Shown: positions 35,596-47,957 of the stretch, in pieces | How the letters are laid out: each line of letters begins with the position of its first letter | Position numbering within the stretch: position 1 is the stretch's first letter | From: Pseudomonadota bacterium | GTDB lineage: Bacteria > Myxococcota > Myxococcia > Myxococcales > Myxococcaceae | Direction: 5' to 3' | DNA length: 64,000 nt | Assembly (NCBI GenBank): GCA_023426545.1 | Contig: JAFAAN010000095.1 | Span: forward strand, 62,001-126,000 | Program-made: the position numbers and the translations under genes | The notes under the pieces: model-generated | Seen by the model: only the letters and a program-made list of their open reading frames with translations | The model's database searches: none | What the model was told of the DNA's origin: nothing

Positions 35596-36839
35596 ATGGC
35601 TGACACCCTCAAGCCCGAAATGCCGAACCCCGACACCGACGCGTACGCCCACGAGTCGGACCTGGAGGCCCACCTCCAGACCAAGCGGATGGTCATCAAC
35701 ATGGGCCCCTCCCACCCCGCCACGCACGGCACCGTGCGGCTGAAGGTGGAGCTCGAGGGCGAGACCATCGTCAAGATCGACCCCGAGATTGGCTTCCTGC
35801 ACCGCGGCTTCCAGAAGAGCTGCGAGAACGTCACGTGGACGCAGTGCCTGCCCTACACGGACCGGCTCAACTACCTGTCCGCGATGATGAACAACTTCGG
35901 GTTCCTCAACGCCGTGGAGAAGCTCATCGGCCTGGAGATTCCCGAGCGCGCCCAGTACATCCGCGTCATCGGCTCCGAGCTCCACCGCCTGACGGACCAC
36001 CTGACGTGCGTGGGCGCCACCGGCCTGGAGATGGGCGGCTTCGCGCCGTTCCTCCTCGCCATGGAGTTCCGCGAGCTCATCCATGACCGCACCGCCGAGC
36101 TGACGGGCGCGCGCCTCACCACCAGCTTCGGCCGCGTGGGTGGCAGCAACCGCGACCTGCCCGAGGGGTGGATTCCGCGCGTCCACAAGACGCTGGACCA
36201 GGGCCTGGTGCTGCTCGACGAGATGGAAGGCCTGCTGACGAACAACCGCATCTTCGTGGACCGCACGAAGGGCACGGGGGTCATCAGCGCCGAGGATGCC
36301 ATCGACTTCGGCTACACCGGCCCCGCCCTGCGCGCGTGCGGCGTGGACTACGACATCCGCAAGGCGAAGCCGTACTGGGTCTACGACCGGCTCGACTTCG
36401 ACATCCCGGTGGGCGAGCACGGCGACAACTACGACCGCTACCTCGTCCGGCTCGAGGAGATGCGCCAGTCCATCCGCATCCTCCGCCAGGCCATGGACAC
36501 CATCCCCGCGGGCCCCATCATTGTGGATGACTGGCGCATCGCGCTGCCGCCCAAGCCCGAGGTCTACGGCACCATCGAAGGCGTGATGTCCCACTTCAAG
36601 CTGGTGATGGAGGGCATCCAGGTGCCCGCCGGCGAGGTGTACGACGCCACGGAGGCCTCCAACGGCGAGCTGGGCTGGTACCTGGTGAGCGACGGCCGCG
36701 GCCGTCCCTACAAGGTGCACGTGCGCGCGCCGGGCTTCCCGGTGCTCGCGGCGGTCCCGCACATCATCGAAGGCAAGATGCTCGCGGACCTCATCCCTAC
36801 GTTTGACACCATCAACATGATCGGCGGCGAGGTCGAGCA

Positions 36840-36843
<4 letters not shown>
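35596..36843 (+). CDS. nuoD: NADH-quinone oxidoreductase subunit D
   Basis: 415 residues, the 49-kDa quinone-site subunit. MVINMGPSHPATHGTVRLKVELEGE, IGFLHRGFQKSCEN and GGSNRDLPEGW are characteristic, and the C-terminus FDTINMIGGEVEQ resembles the usual D-P-V-x-G-E-x-D-R ending but is altered. It is preceded by a 30-residue variable N-terminus. The stop overlaps the GTG start of nuoG by 4 nt. Confidence 0.96.
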
Positions 36844-38720
<1,877 letters not shown>

Positions 38721-38722
38721 TC

Positions 38723-40162
<1,440 letters not shown>

Positions 40163-40204
40163 GCCGCAGCTTTCGGCCCCAGCATCCGGGAATCGAGAAC
40201 CATC

Positions 40205-40966
40205 ATGGCCTACAAGGTAAGCAAGGACCCTCGCACGGACATCCGCGAGCGGACCTACGTGCCCAACCTGCTCCGCGGCTTGGGCATCACGGCGAAGCAC
40301 TTCTTCCGCAACCTCTTCGGGACGCGTGACACCAACACGCAGGTGGTGGACCGCACCGGCACCAGCCTGATGACGACGGTGGCGTACCCCGAGGAGAAGC
40401 CCATCTACCCCGAGGGCTACCGCGGCCTGCACCGCCTGGTTCCGCGTGAGGACGGCAAGCCGCGCTGCGTGGCTTGCTACATGTGCGCCACCATCTGCCC
40501 GGCGCAGTGCATCTACATCGAGGCGGGCGAGTACTCGGAGGACGATCCGGACTCCGAGGACCGCGTCATCGAGAAGTACCCCACCCAGTTCGTCATCGAC
40601 GAGCTGCGGTGCATCGTGTGCGGCCTCTGCGTGGATGCGTGCCCCAAGGACGCCATCCGCATGGACACGTACATGCACACCCCGCCCGAGTACACGCGGC
40701 AGAACTTCGTCTACGACATCCCGAAGCTGCTCAAGGGCGCGCCCGTCTCGCACCCGTCGGACCCGTGGAACAAGCGCGAGGGCTCCGAGGAGCCGCACCA
40801 CGTCCACAAGGAAGCCCACACGCGCATCGGCGAGGGCCTGGTGGAGCTGAAGCTGCCTCACGGGGACCACGGCCACGGCAAGGCCCTTCCCGCGGCCGCC
40901 CACGGCGCCCCCCAGGCGGTCGTCACGCAGCAGGGCCCCATCCAGGTGACGAAGTTCATCAAGTGA
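40205..40966 (+). CDS. nuoI: NADH-quinone oxidoreductase subunit I
   Basis: 253 residues, about 70 longer than usual. Two [4Fe-4S] motifs bind N6a/N6b: CVACYMCATICPAQC and CIVCGLCVDACPKDAI. The C-terminus is extended and His/Ala-rich (HGDHGHGKALPAAAHGA), echoing the tail of NuoH. This is the last nuo gene in the cluster; J, K, L, M, N, E and F are not adjacent. A strong terminator follows. Confidence 0.95.
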   Translation: MAYKVSKDPRTDIRERTYVPNLLRGLGITAKHFFRNLFGTRDTNTQVVDRTGTSLMTTVAYPEEKPIYPEGYRGLHRLVPREDGKPRCVACYMCATICPAQCIYIEAGEYSEDDPDSEDRVIEKYPTQFVIDELRCIVCGLCVDACPKDAIRMDTYMHTPPEYTRQNFVYDIPKLLKGAPVSHPSDPWNKREGSEEPHHVHKEAHTRIGEGLVELKLPHGDHGHGKALPAAAHGAPQAVVTQQGPIQVTKFIK

Positions 40967-41008
40967 GTCCAGATTCCCTGTGAGGCCCGAGGGGCCCCAG
41001 CAGGATTC

Positions 41009-41055
41009 CCGGCCCGCCCTCCCGCGTTGAAGCGGAAGGCGGGCCGGCGCTTTTT
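41009..41055 (+). terminator. Rho-independent terminator after nuoI
   Basis: A 10-bp perfect stem CCGGCCCGCC (41009-41018) / GGCGGGCCGG (41038-41047), a 19-nt loop, then CGC and TTTTT (41051-41055). Confidence 0.85.
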
Positions 41056-41160
41056 CAGGGGGCTGGTGGTGAGGCTGAACCTCTTCAATACGTGTGGTTG
41101 TGGCCCGCGCGCCGAGCCCCCTCCGGGGCCGCGTGGGCCCGTCCCCCAGGAGGCGCGGCC

Positions 41161-41526
41161 GTGAAGCGCTACCGCCTGTCGGTCTGCAAGGGCTCCAGTT
41201 GCAAGGCGGGCGGCGCGGACGCCGTCTACGCCGAGGCCCGGGACGCGCTGTCGGGCCAGGGGCTGGTGCCGCGCTGCGAGCTGCACCGGGGCGGCTGCTA
41301 CGGCTTCTGCCACATGGGGCCCAACGTCGTCGTGCGCGAGGACACGGGCCGCAAGCGGGACCCGCTGTCGCCGGAGGACTACCAGCTGATGGGCTGGCCG
41401 GGCGAGGTGTACTACTCGGCGATGACGCCGGAGAAGATGCGCCGCGTGGTGACGGAGCACATCGCGAAGGACGCCCCCGTGAAGGAGCTCTTCGGCCAGC
41501 CGGACTCGGACGGCGGCGACGAGTGA
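41161..41526 (+). CDS. Thioredoxin-like [2Fe-2S] ferredoxin domain protein
   Basis: 121 residues from GTG 41161, which has a consensus AGGAGG 7 nt upstream. Cysteine pattern VCKGSSCKAGG and RCELHRGGCYGFCHMGPNVVV matches thioredoxin-like [2Fe-2S] ferredoxins, the fold also used by NuoE. It is too short for NuoE (about 160-180, with a helical N-terminus). An electron carrier role near complex I genes is possible. Its own ribosome site and the terminator in front indicate separate expression. Confidence 0.88.
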   Translation: MKRYRLSVCKGSSCKAGGADAVYAEARDALSGQGLVPRCELHRGGCYGFCHMGPNVVVREDTGRKRDPLSPEDYQLMGWPGEVYYSAMTPEKMRRVVTEHIAKDAPVKELFGQPDSDGGDE

Positions 41527-41527
41527 C

Positions 41528-44134
41528 TCACGCCGCCGCGGCGCCGGGCCCGCCCTCCTCCTCGCCGTGCGCGCCGTCCCAGTCCGCGGGCGGCGGCGTG
41601 ACGAGGAAGCGGGCGCAGCGCCCCGTGTAGAGGGCCGCGACGGTGTCCTGGTACTCGTGCGAGGCGCGCTCGAAGAGGGCGTGCGCCTCCGCGAAGCGCC
41701 GCTGGTGGTAGGCCGTGAGGGCCTGCTCGTGGAGCGCGAGCTGCGCCTGCATGCGCGGGGTGAGCTCTCCGCGGCGCGCCACCAGCTCATGCACGCGCAC
41801 CGGCTGCGCCCGGCCCTTGAAGCGCACGTGGTCCACCACGCGGAAGACATAGCTGCCGCTGGCGAGCTGTGAGGTCGTGTCCCCGGCCAGCACGTAGGTG
41901 CCGTAGACCTTGTTGAGGGTCTCCAGGCGCGACGCGAGCCCCACCGCGTCCCCGAGCACGGTGTAGTTGGACTTCAGCTCGCTGCCCAGGTCGCCCACCA
42001 CCAGCTCGCCGGTGTTCACCGCGGCGCGGAACGTGAGGCGGTGGCCGTACTTCTTCTCCCAGGCGCCCTGCCGCTCGGCCAGCACCTCGCGCATCTTCAG
42101 CGCGGCCTCGCAGGCCAGGTGCGCGTGGCGGTCCGTGCGCACCGGCGCGCCCCAGAAGGCCAACACCGAGTCGCCGATGTACTTGTCCACCTGCCCCGCC
42201 GTGGCCCGCACCACCGCGGAGATTTCCGTCAGGTACTCGTTGAAGAGGCCCACGAGCTGCTCGGGCGGCAGGCTCTTCGACAAGCGCGTGAAGCCCTCGA
42301 TGTCGCAGACGTACACGGACATCTGCCGGCGCTCCGGGCGCATCAGGCTCAAGTCGCGCGCCACCAGCCGCGCCACGTCCGGGCTGACGTACCGGCCGAG
42401 CGCGTTGTGCACGAAGTCGCGAATCTGCCGCTCCGTGCCGTACGCGTACCGGAGGGTGACGACGAAGGCGCCCACCATGGCCAGCAGCGGCCCCGCCATG
42501 GCCACCCAGAGCCGCTGCTCGACGAAGACGTACGCGGCCCCAGCGGCATACGCGGCCCCCGCGGCCACGAGGAAGCCGACGTAGAGCACGGCGCCGCGCA
42601 CCGAGCGCAGCAGGAAGCTGAGCGACAGCGCGAGGAACGCGCCCACGAAGGCCAGGCCCACGGTGAGCAGCAGGTCCAGGTCCGGCGAGGCGCGGGAGAT
42701 GCCCTCCGAGCGGAGGATGTTGGCCAGCGCCTGGCCCAGGATGGCGCCCCCCGGCGTCTCCGCGCCAATGGGCGTGGGGCGCACGTGGCCGGGCGCCCCC
42801 GCGGTCCGCGTCAGGACGACGGTGCGGCCCTCCAGGTCGTTCTCGAAGCGCGCGGGGCGCTCGTCCTCCACGTCGAAGACGTTGAGCAGCACGTTCCAGG
42901 CGCGGATGGAGCGGGACAACGAGCCGCGCGAGCCCCGGCCCGCGTTGGGGGCATCCCAGCGCAGCAGGCTGAGACCCGAGGGGCTCATGGGAAAGGCGTA
43001 CTGGTCCCCCACGTGCAACTTGCCGCCGGCGTAGCGGAGCGAGCGCGTCCCGGCCAGCCGCATCGCCGCGGCCAGCGGCAGCGACGGCAGGATGTGGCGC
43101 TTGCCGCGCACGCTGTAGCTCACGAGATGGGGAATGGCGCGCACCTGCCCGTCCAGGTCCGCCAGGAGCGTCGACGCGCCGAAGCCGCTGCCAGCGCCCA
43201 GCAGCGGCACCACGGGGTGCTGGAGCTGGCGCAGCTCGACGAGGTTCGCCGCGTCCAGCCCCTCCACCTCGACCTCCGCCAGCGCGACGAACAGCTCCGT
43301 GGGCCCCACGCGGTACGCGTCATCCGCGGCGCGGCGCTCCTCGAGGATGGGCGCCGTGGCCCCCAGGCGCGCACCGAGCGCCCTGCCGTCCGCCTCGTCC
43401 GTCGCCCCGCCCCACACCTCCACCTGGCTTCCCGCCGGGAGGATGAAGGCGGGACGCTGTGCCGCGAGCACCACCTGTGCCCGCGCATGGGCGTCCCTGG
43501 GCGTGTCATACACCCCCAGCCTCACGCGGTAGGGCCAGAGCCGGTTGGCCGGGGGCAGCACGCGCGAGCCCTGCGACTCCCAGGAAAAGGCGAGCAGCGC
43601 GCGGCCGGGGTCCTTCTCCAGCAGGGCGGCGAAGGCGGCGTCGTCACAGGAAGGCCCCTGGGGCGCCGCTGACGACGCCGGGGCGCACGCGTTGGGGCTG
43701 AGGTCCGTGAAGGGAAGGTCCACGAGGACGAGCAGCGCGCCCTCCTGAACCAGCCTGCGCACCAGCCGCCCCACGAGCTGGCGGGGCCAGGGCTGCATCG
43801 CCACGCCCGGGCGGACGTCCTGCCGCGCCTCGGCCAGTGTCTCGTCGTCGATGGCGATGACCACCGCCTCGTCCGGCCGTTCGGAGCGCTCACCGAGCAC
43901 GCGCACGCGCCAGTCGTAGGTAATGCGCTCCCAGCCCTCCAGCCAGCCCTGCGCGGCTTGCACCGCCGCGGAAGGCACCCACGCCCCCGCGGGCTCCCGG
44001 GGCGCCATGACGCCCGCCGGGCGAAGGTACACGAGCAGCCCCAGCACACCGCCGAAGAGGAGGGCCATCAACAGGGAGACGCCAAGCCGCTTCAGGAAGC
44101 GCCGGCCTGCGGAGTGAACGCGGTGACCTTGCAC
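41528..44134 (-). CDS. CHASE2 sensor and class III adenylate/guanylate cyclase domain protein
   Basis: 868 residues from a GTG start. One N-terminal membrane segment (LGVSLLMALLFGGVLGLLVYL), then a large extracytoplasmic CHASE2-type domain (WERITYDWRVRVLG, VVIAIDDETL, VLVDLPFTDLS). Three membrane segments follow at about 470-560 and then a C-terminal class III cyclase domain. Metal-binding aspartates are D611 (CDIEGFTRLS) and D655 (KYIGDSVLAFWG). The transition-state Asn of the usual VNLAxRLE is Gly732 (GDAVGLASRLE), while R736 is kept, so activity may be reduced or lost. A helical tail ends the protein. The start lacks a clear ribosome site. Confidence 0.88.
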   Translation of the reverse strand: MQGHRVHSAGRRFLKRLGVSLLMALLFGGVLGLLVYLRPAGVMAPREPAGAWVPSAAVQAAQGWLEGWERITYDWRVRVLGERSERPDEAVVIAIDDETLAEARQDVRPGVAMQPWPRQLVGRLVRRLVQEGALLVLVDLPFTDLSPNACAPASSAAPQGPSCDDAAFAALLEKDPGRALLAFSWESQGSRVLPPANRLWPYRVRLGVYDTPRDAHARAQVVLAAQRPAFILPAGSQVEVWGGATDEADGRALGARLGATAPILEERRAADDAYRVGPTELFVALAEVEVEGLDAANLVELRQLQHPVVPLLGAGSGFGASTLLADLDGQVRAIPHLVSYSVRGKRHILPSLPLAAAMRLAGTRSLRYAGGKLHVGDQYAFPMSPSGLSLLRWDAPNAGRGSRGSLSRSIRAWNVLLNVFDVEDERPARFENDLEGRTVVLTRTAGAPGHVRPTPIGAETPGGAILGQALANILRSEGISRASPDLDLLLTVGLAFVGAFLALSLSFLLRSVRGAVLYVGFLVAAGAAYAAGAAYVFVEQRLWVAMAGPLLAMVGAFVVTLRYAYGTERQIRDFVHNALGRYVSPDVARLVARDLSLMRPERRQMSVYVCDIEGFTRLSKSLPPEQLVGLFNEYLTEISAVVRATAGQVDKYIGDSVLAFWGAPVRTDRHAHLACEAALKMREVLAERQGAWEKKYGHRLTFRAAVNTGELVVGDLGSELKSNYTVLGDAVGLASRLETLNKVYGTYVLAGDTTSQLASGSYVFRVVDHVRFKGRAQPVRVHELVARRGELTPRMQAQLALHEQALTAYHQRRFAEAHALFERASHEYQDTVAALYTGRCARFLVTPPPADWDGAHGEEEGGPGAAAA

Positions 44135-44211
44135 GGGTACGCCGGAGGATACCCCGAGACGGGGCCGCGCGAGGCCGTCCTTCGGCGCGTGCCTGCTATG
44201 CTCACGGCACC

Positions 44212-45063
44212 ATGAAACGCCTCCTGGTGTCCGCCGCGTTCGCCGCCTCCTCCCTCGCCCTGCTGGCTTGCGACCTGGAAAAGCTCACCGCCGAGCACGT
44301 CATGGTGGGAACCCTCCTCTCCACGCCGGAGGTGGAGGTCTCCGCCTCGGCGCTCGCGGGATTCGACGCGGGCACCTTCGGCCCCGACGGCGGCGACGTG
44401 CTCGCCCTGCCCGCGCAGACGGCGGCCATCGTCTTCTTCGGCAGCCGGACCGGGGAGGACTCGCAGCCCTCCGGCCTGTCGGGCGCCGCCGTCACCGTGC
44501 AGCCGGTGGGTGGACAGGCCACGGCGCTGACGGATGAAGGCGCGGGCAACTACAGCCGGACCAGCGTGGGCTCGTCGGACTTCGAATACCAGTCCGGCGC
44601 CACGTACCAGTTCATCGCCACCCGGGGTGGCACGCGCTACGTGGGGCAGGTGGACAACGCGCCGCTGAAGGAGACCATCAACGCGCTCCACCCGCCCGAG
44701 GGCTTCCTCCGCATCGACGCGCGCACGCCCTTCTCGTTCGACCGGCCAGCGCCGCCGGCGAACACCGACCGCACGCTGGGCTTCGTCACCGTGGTGCCGC
44801 TGAGCGCCGAGGGCGCGCAGGGCGAGCCGACGTACACCAACCTCCCCTCCACGCCACTCCAGTTCCTCCAGCTCGTGGGGCTGCCGGGGCCGTACCGCGA
44901 GGCGCGGGTGACGATTCCCGGGGACGCGTTCCCCGAGCGTGAGCAGACCTACCTCATCATCTTCCACGCCGTGCGCATGGGCGGCGCCGAGTCGAGCAAC
45001 CTGTTCCTGGGCAGCGCGTTGCTCGCGGGCACCGCCGAGGTGGGCGTGGTGCGGACGCGGTAG
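44212..45063 (+). CDS. Lipoprotein of unknown function
   Basis: 283 residues. Signal peptide MKRLLVSAAFAASSLALLAC with lipobox LLAC (Cys20). The mature part looks like beta-sandwich sequence: SGAAVTVQPVGGQATALTDEGAGNYSR resembles a carboxypeptidase-regulatory/Ig-like fold often used for structural repeats in surface proteins. No catalytic motif. Divergent from the cyclase gene, 77 nt apart. The -3/+2 context predicts outer-membrane sorting only weakly. Confidence 0.7.
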   Translation: MKRLLVSAAFAASSLALLACDLEKLTAEHVMVGTLLSTPEVEVSASALAGFDAGTFGPDGGDVLALPAQTAAIVFFGSRTGEDSQPSGLSGAAVTVQPVGGQATALTDEGAGNYSRTSVGSSDFEYQSGATYQFIATRGGTRYVGQVDNAPLKETINALHPPEGFLRIDARTPFSFDRPAPPANTDRTLGFVTVVPLSAEGAQGEPTYTNLPSTPLQFLQLVGLPGPYREARVTIPGDAFPEREQTYLIIFHAVRMGGAESSNLFLGSALLAGTAEVGVVRTR

Positions 45064-45073
45064 CGCCCGGCCC

Positions 45074-45967
45074 TCACTCCACCTCGATATCCAGCGCGAT
45101 GCGCCCTTCCAGCTTGAGCCGGAGCAGGTGCCCGGCGAAGCGCTCGGACTCGGCGCGGGACAGGACGTTTCGAAAGGCCGCGCCGTCCGCGACCTCCACC
45201 TCCAGCACGGCCCCGCGCTGAAGCAAGCGGAAGAAGTCCTCGCCGCCCGTCGGCCTTGGCACGAACACGGGCAGGAAGCCCTTCAGCGGCAGCACCTCCC
45301 CCGCTCCACGCACCCTTGCCTCCAGCCCCGCCGCGTCCGGCCTCACCGTCTCCGGCGCGACACCCTCGTCGGCGTAGAGCGGCGCGGGCGCCAGCGCCAC
45401 ATCCTCCGTGGAGTCATCCAGCAGGAAGCCGTACCGCGATGGAATCCGCCCCGTGAAGAGGAAACACAGCAGCGCGGGGGTGTCACCCGCGACGCGCGAC
45501 AGGTGCAGAATCGAGCGCTCCGCGCCCAGCCGGCGCAGCAGCAACGTCAAGGCGGGGCGGCTCGCGCTCAGGTAGCGCTGGACGCGGTCCTTCAGCGTGG
45601 CGCGAATCTCCGCGAAGGCCTCGGCGTGCTGTGCCTCGCTCTCCTCCTCGCGCTGGGCCAACGCCTCGCGGGCCTGCGCCAGCTTCGCCTCCGCGTCGCG
45701 TAGGAAGTCCCCCGCTGGCGCGGCGCCCGCCACCAGCCCCGGCTCCGAGCCGGCCGGAGGCGCCAGCCCCGCCGCGCGCACCGCGCCCAGGAGGAACGAC
45801 CCCTGCTGCTCCAGCCGCTCGCGCTCCTCGCGGAAGCGCAGGCGCGCTGCGGCCTGCTCCAGCTTCAACGCCAGCCACGCCTCGTAGCCCGACTCCAGCG
45901 TCTCCAGCGCGCGCAGCCGCGCCAGCGCCGTGTCCGGGCCCTCGGCCTCGCCGGTGCGCTTCACCAT
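45074..45967 (-). CDS. Coiled-coil protein of unknown function
   Basis: 297 residues from ATG 45967. An in-frame GTG at 45991 (MSDTTQGG) is an equally possible start. The N-terminal half is helical with coiled-coil character (EQAAARLRFREERERLEQQG; AEAKLAQAREALAQREEESEAQHAEAFAEI). The C-terminal half is globular with SAERSILHLSRVA-type strands and GRIPSRYGFLLDDSTEDVALAP. No signal peptide. The architecture recalls a scaffold or sensor but I do not recognise it. It lies 125 nt downstream of the small-envelope-protein operon on the same strand. Confidence 0.65.
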   Translation of the reverse strand: MVKRTGEAEGPDTALARLRALETLESGYEAWLALKLEQAAARLRFREERERLEQQGSFLLGAVRAAGLAPPAGSEPGLVAGAAPAGDFLRDAEAKLAQAREALAQREEESEAQHAEAFAEIRATLKDRVQRYLSASRPALTLLLRRLGAERSILHLSRVAGDTPALLCFLFTGRIPSRYGFLLDDSTEDVALAPAPLYADEGVAPETVRPDAAGLEARVRGAGEVLPLKGFLPVFVPRPTGGEDFFRLLQRGAVLEVEVADGAAFRNVLSRAESERFAGHLLRLKLEGRIALDIEVE

Positions 45968-46092
45968 CCCACCCTGCGTCGTGTCACTCACGGGCGGGCA
46001 GTCTAGCCGCCCGGAGACGAGAAGGCCCCCACCCGCCGCCGTCCCCGGCGCGAGTGGAGGCCCTTGTGCCCCATGGCGGCGGGCGCCGCGAA

Positions 46093-46392
46093 TCAGGCCG
46101 TGCGCGACACGGTGCCCTGCGGCCCCGTCTGCGCCTGCGAGCCGTCGCTGGAGCGGCCCACGGCGTTGGACAGGTAGTCCTGGCCGGTCTGCAGGCGCTG
46201 CCGGAGGTCGTCCCGGAGCTGGTTGCCCGACTTGGGCGCCAACAGCAGGCCCAGCCCCGCGCCCACCAGGATACCGGCGGCGAAGGCGCCCACGACGGGC
46301 AGGAGCGTGTCCACCGCGTCCCGGCGCGTCTCCAGGCCCACCAGGTTCAGCAAGTCGTCCTTGTCCAGCTTCTTGAGGTTGTTGAAGTTCAC
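46093..46392 (-). CDS. YtxH-like membrane-anchored protein
   Basis: 99 residues. A soluble start (MNFNNLKKLDKDDLLNLVGLE), one Gly-rich membrane segment (LLPVVGAFAAGILVGAGLGLLLAPKSG), and a short helix ending in QTGPQGTVSRTA. The AGLxxGLLxAPKSG element is the YtxH signature. Last gene of a five-gene set of small envelope proteins. YtxH-like proteins are associated with general stress in other bacteria. Confidence 0.78.
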   Translation of the reverse strand: MNFNNLKKLDKDDLLNLVGLETRRDAVDTLLPVVGAFAAGILVGAGLGLLLAPKSGNQLRDDLRQRLQTGQDYLSNAVGRSSDGSQAQTGPQGTVSRTA

Positions 46393-46434
46393 GGTTTGCG
46401 GCTCCGGGGGTTATGGGGTGGAGGAATGCCCGGC

Positions 46435-46869
46435 CTAGTACGTCGGCGGGCGAGGAGTGCCTGCGGAGGCAGCGTTCGCCGAGGCCGTGCCTGCCGACCC
46501 CGCGCCACCGATACCACGACCTGTCTGATAGTCCTGGAAGGCGGACTCCGCCATGCCCAGCAGCTCGTCCTTGACCAGGGGCAGCGCCGCCAGCCGGAGG
46601 CCAAGCCGGAGGATTCGCGCCGTCAGCGGCGTGAAGAGCCCACCGCCCAGCAGATAGCCAACCCCCACCGCCGCCGCCATCATCCCGTACGGGTTGCGCT
46701 GCACGCGGCCACGCAGGTCCAGGGTCTGCCCGAGGTCCGCCACCGCGCCGCGCGCGTCGGACCAGAGCTGCTGCGCGTCGCTGCCGATGTGGTCCACGCG
46801 CTGCCCGAAGCCACCGCCCTGTGGGTCCTGTGGCGAGCCATTGCCCGATGCACCTGGAAACGTCGTCAT
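46435..46869 (-). CDS. Small membrane protein of unknown function
   Basis: 144 residues from ATG 46869 with AGAGGA 7 nt upstream. N-terminal Gly/Gln-rich soluble part (MTTFPGASGNGSPQDPQGG), helix with DARGAVADLGQTLDLRGRVQRNPYGM, a Gly/Ala-rich hydrophobic stretch (MAAAVGVGYLLGGGLF), and a Ser/Ala/Gly-rich tail. The RVQRNPYxxxAxAxGVGYxxGG pattern resembles the glycine-zipper/DUF883 type of its neighbours. Fourth in the operon. Confidence 0.65.
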   Translation of the reverse strand: MTTFPGASGNGSPQDPQGGGFGQRVDHIGSDAQQLWSDARGAVADLGQTLDLRGRVQRNPYGMMAAAVGVGYLLGGGLFTPLTARILRLGLRLAALPLVKDELLGMAESAFQDYQTGRGIGGAGSAGTASANAASAGTPRPPTY

Positions 46870-46904
46870 GCGTCCATCCTCTCGTGTGATTCCAGCGCGG
46901 CCAA

Positions 46905-47105
46905 TCAGCGGCGCGAGGCGATGCGCCCGACGAGGAAGCCCACGGCCACCGCGCCCAGCAGGCACGTCCCCGGATTGGCGCGAATGAAGCGCACCATGCG
47001 GTCATTCAGGTCCACGAGGTTCTGCCGAGCCTCGTCAATCTGCGGCACCACGCGGTCCTGGAACTGACGGGCCCGGTCGGCCATCTGCTGCGGATTCATC
47101 TCCAT
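46905..47105 (-). CDS. DUF883/YqjD-like small membrane protein
   Basis: 66 residues from ATG 47105 (MEMNPQQMADRARQFQDR); an ATG at 47114 in frame is crowded against the GAGGAG ribosome site, which instead fits 47105. Amphipathic helix (VPQIDEARQNLVDLNDRMVRFIRANPG) then one membrane segment (LLGAVAVGFLVGRIA). Matches the layout of YqjD/ElaB-type proteins that tether soluble partners to the membrane. Third in the operon. Confidence 0.7.
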   Translation of the reverse strand: MEMNPQQMADRARQFQDRVVPQIDEARQNLVDLNDRMVRFIRANPGTCLLGAVAVGFLVGRIASRR

Positions 47106-47142
47106 CGAAGGCATCTCCTCATTGGGGGTACAGCGGAAGTCA

Positions 47143-47364
47143 TCAATCGCGGGAGCCCAGCCACAGGCCCACGACGAACGCCGCGCCCAGGCTGGCGTAG
47201 GGATGGCGGTTCACCCACTGGCGCCAGTCGGTGGCCACCGCCACCTCCTCACGCAGGGCGCTCACGGACGTGGCCAGCTCGGCGCGCGTGCGCTCGATTT
47301 CGGCGCGCAGCTCCGCGCTGCTGCGGGGGCTGTGGACCTTCGCCTGTCCATTGCTACCGGCCAT
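47143..47364 (-). CDS. DUF3618-type small membrane protein
   Basis: 73 residues from ATG 47364 with AAGGAG 7 nt upstream. Helical part SSAELRAEIERTRAELATSVSALREEV is the typical DUF3618 opening (IERTRAELxxTVxAL), followed by RHPYASLGAAFVVGLWLGSRD as a membrane segment. The start overlaps the 3' end of the preceding gene by 11 nt. Second in the operon. Confidence 0.8.
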   Translation of the reverse strand: MAGSNGQAKVHSPRSSAELRAEIERTRAELATSVSALREEVAVATDWRQWVNRHPYASLGAAFVVGLWLGSRD

Positions 47365-47815
47365 GCTGCGGCTCCTTGAGGCGTTCACGGTTCGCGCCCT
47401 CCAGCACGTTCACGGGCGCGCTGGGGGCGGTGTTGGTCAGCGCGGCCACGCTGAGCGAAAGCTCCTCCGAAGTATCGTTCATCATCCGGCGCGTCTTCAG
47501 CCGGTTCACCGCCCAGAGCGCGCCGCCCGCGCCGCCCGCGAGGTTCAACAGCCCGATGCCGCCCAGCGCGCCAGACCAGCCCAGCCACGTGGCCAGCCAC
47601 GCCGCCAGCGCCGCGCACAGAAAGCCGTAGCCCACGAGGATGAAGGGCACGAAGGCGGCGATCATCGCCACGTCCAGGCCCGTGGCCTTCACGTCCTCGG
47701 CCAGCTCCATCCGCGCGAGCTGCAGGTGCTGTGTCACCAGCCGGCTGAAGCCGTCGGCCATGCGCCCGACGAGCGCGGCGATACCGCGCTCGGTCTGTTC
47801 ACTCCCCACGTGCAT
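47354..47815 (-). CDS. Phage-holin-like (DUF1469) inner-membrane protein
   Basis: 153 residues from ATG 47815 with GGAG 5 nt upstream. Helix RMADGFSRLVTQHLQLARMELAEDVK, then two membrane segments (GLDVAMIAAFVPFILVGYGFLCAALAAWL; GALGGIGLLNLAGGAGGALWAV), and a C-terminal amphipathic tail. This is the putative actinobacterial-holin-X/DUF1469 family, common in non-phage envelope operons; no phage genes are near. First in the five-gene operon. Confidence 0.8.
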   Translation of the reverse strand: MHVGSEQTERGIAALVGRMADGFSRLVTQHLQLARMELAEDVKATGLDVAMIAAFVPFILVGYGFLCAALAAWLATWLGWSGALGGIGLLNLAGGAGGALWAVNRLKTRRMMNDTSEELSLSVAALTNTAPSAPVNVLEGANRERLKEPQHGR

Positions 47816-47957
47816 GCGCTCTCCGGCCGACGCGTACGGCCTCACAGGTGCGGGCCAACCTAGGCATGCACCTGTTCCGCGACAACCACGTCACGGTGTT
47901 TTTGTCCGGCACGCGCAAGCGTCGGCCAGTGAACGCGCGCCAGCCCATCCCTCCAGT

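Noticed and set aside
46905..47815. Prophage remnant suggested by a holin-like gene
   Set aside because: No other phage genes nearby; DUF1469 and DUF3618 genes are usual in chromosomal envelope operons.
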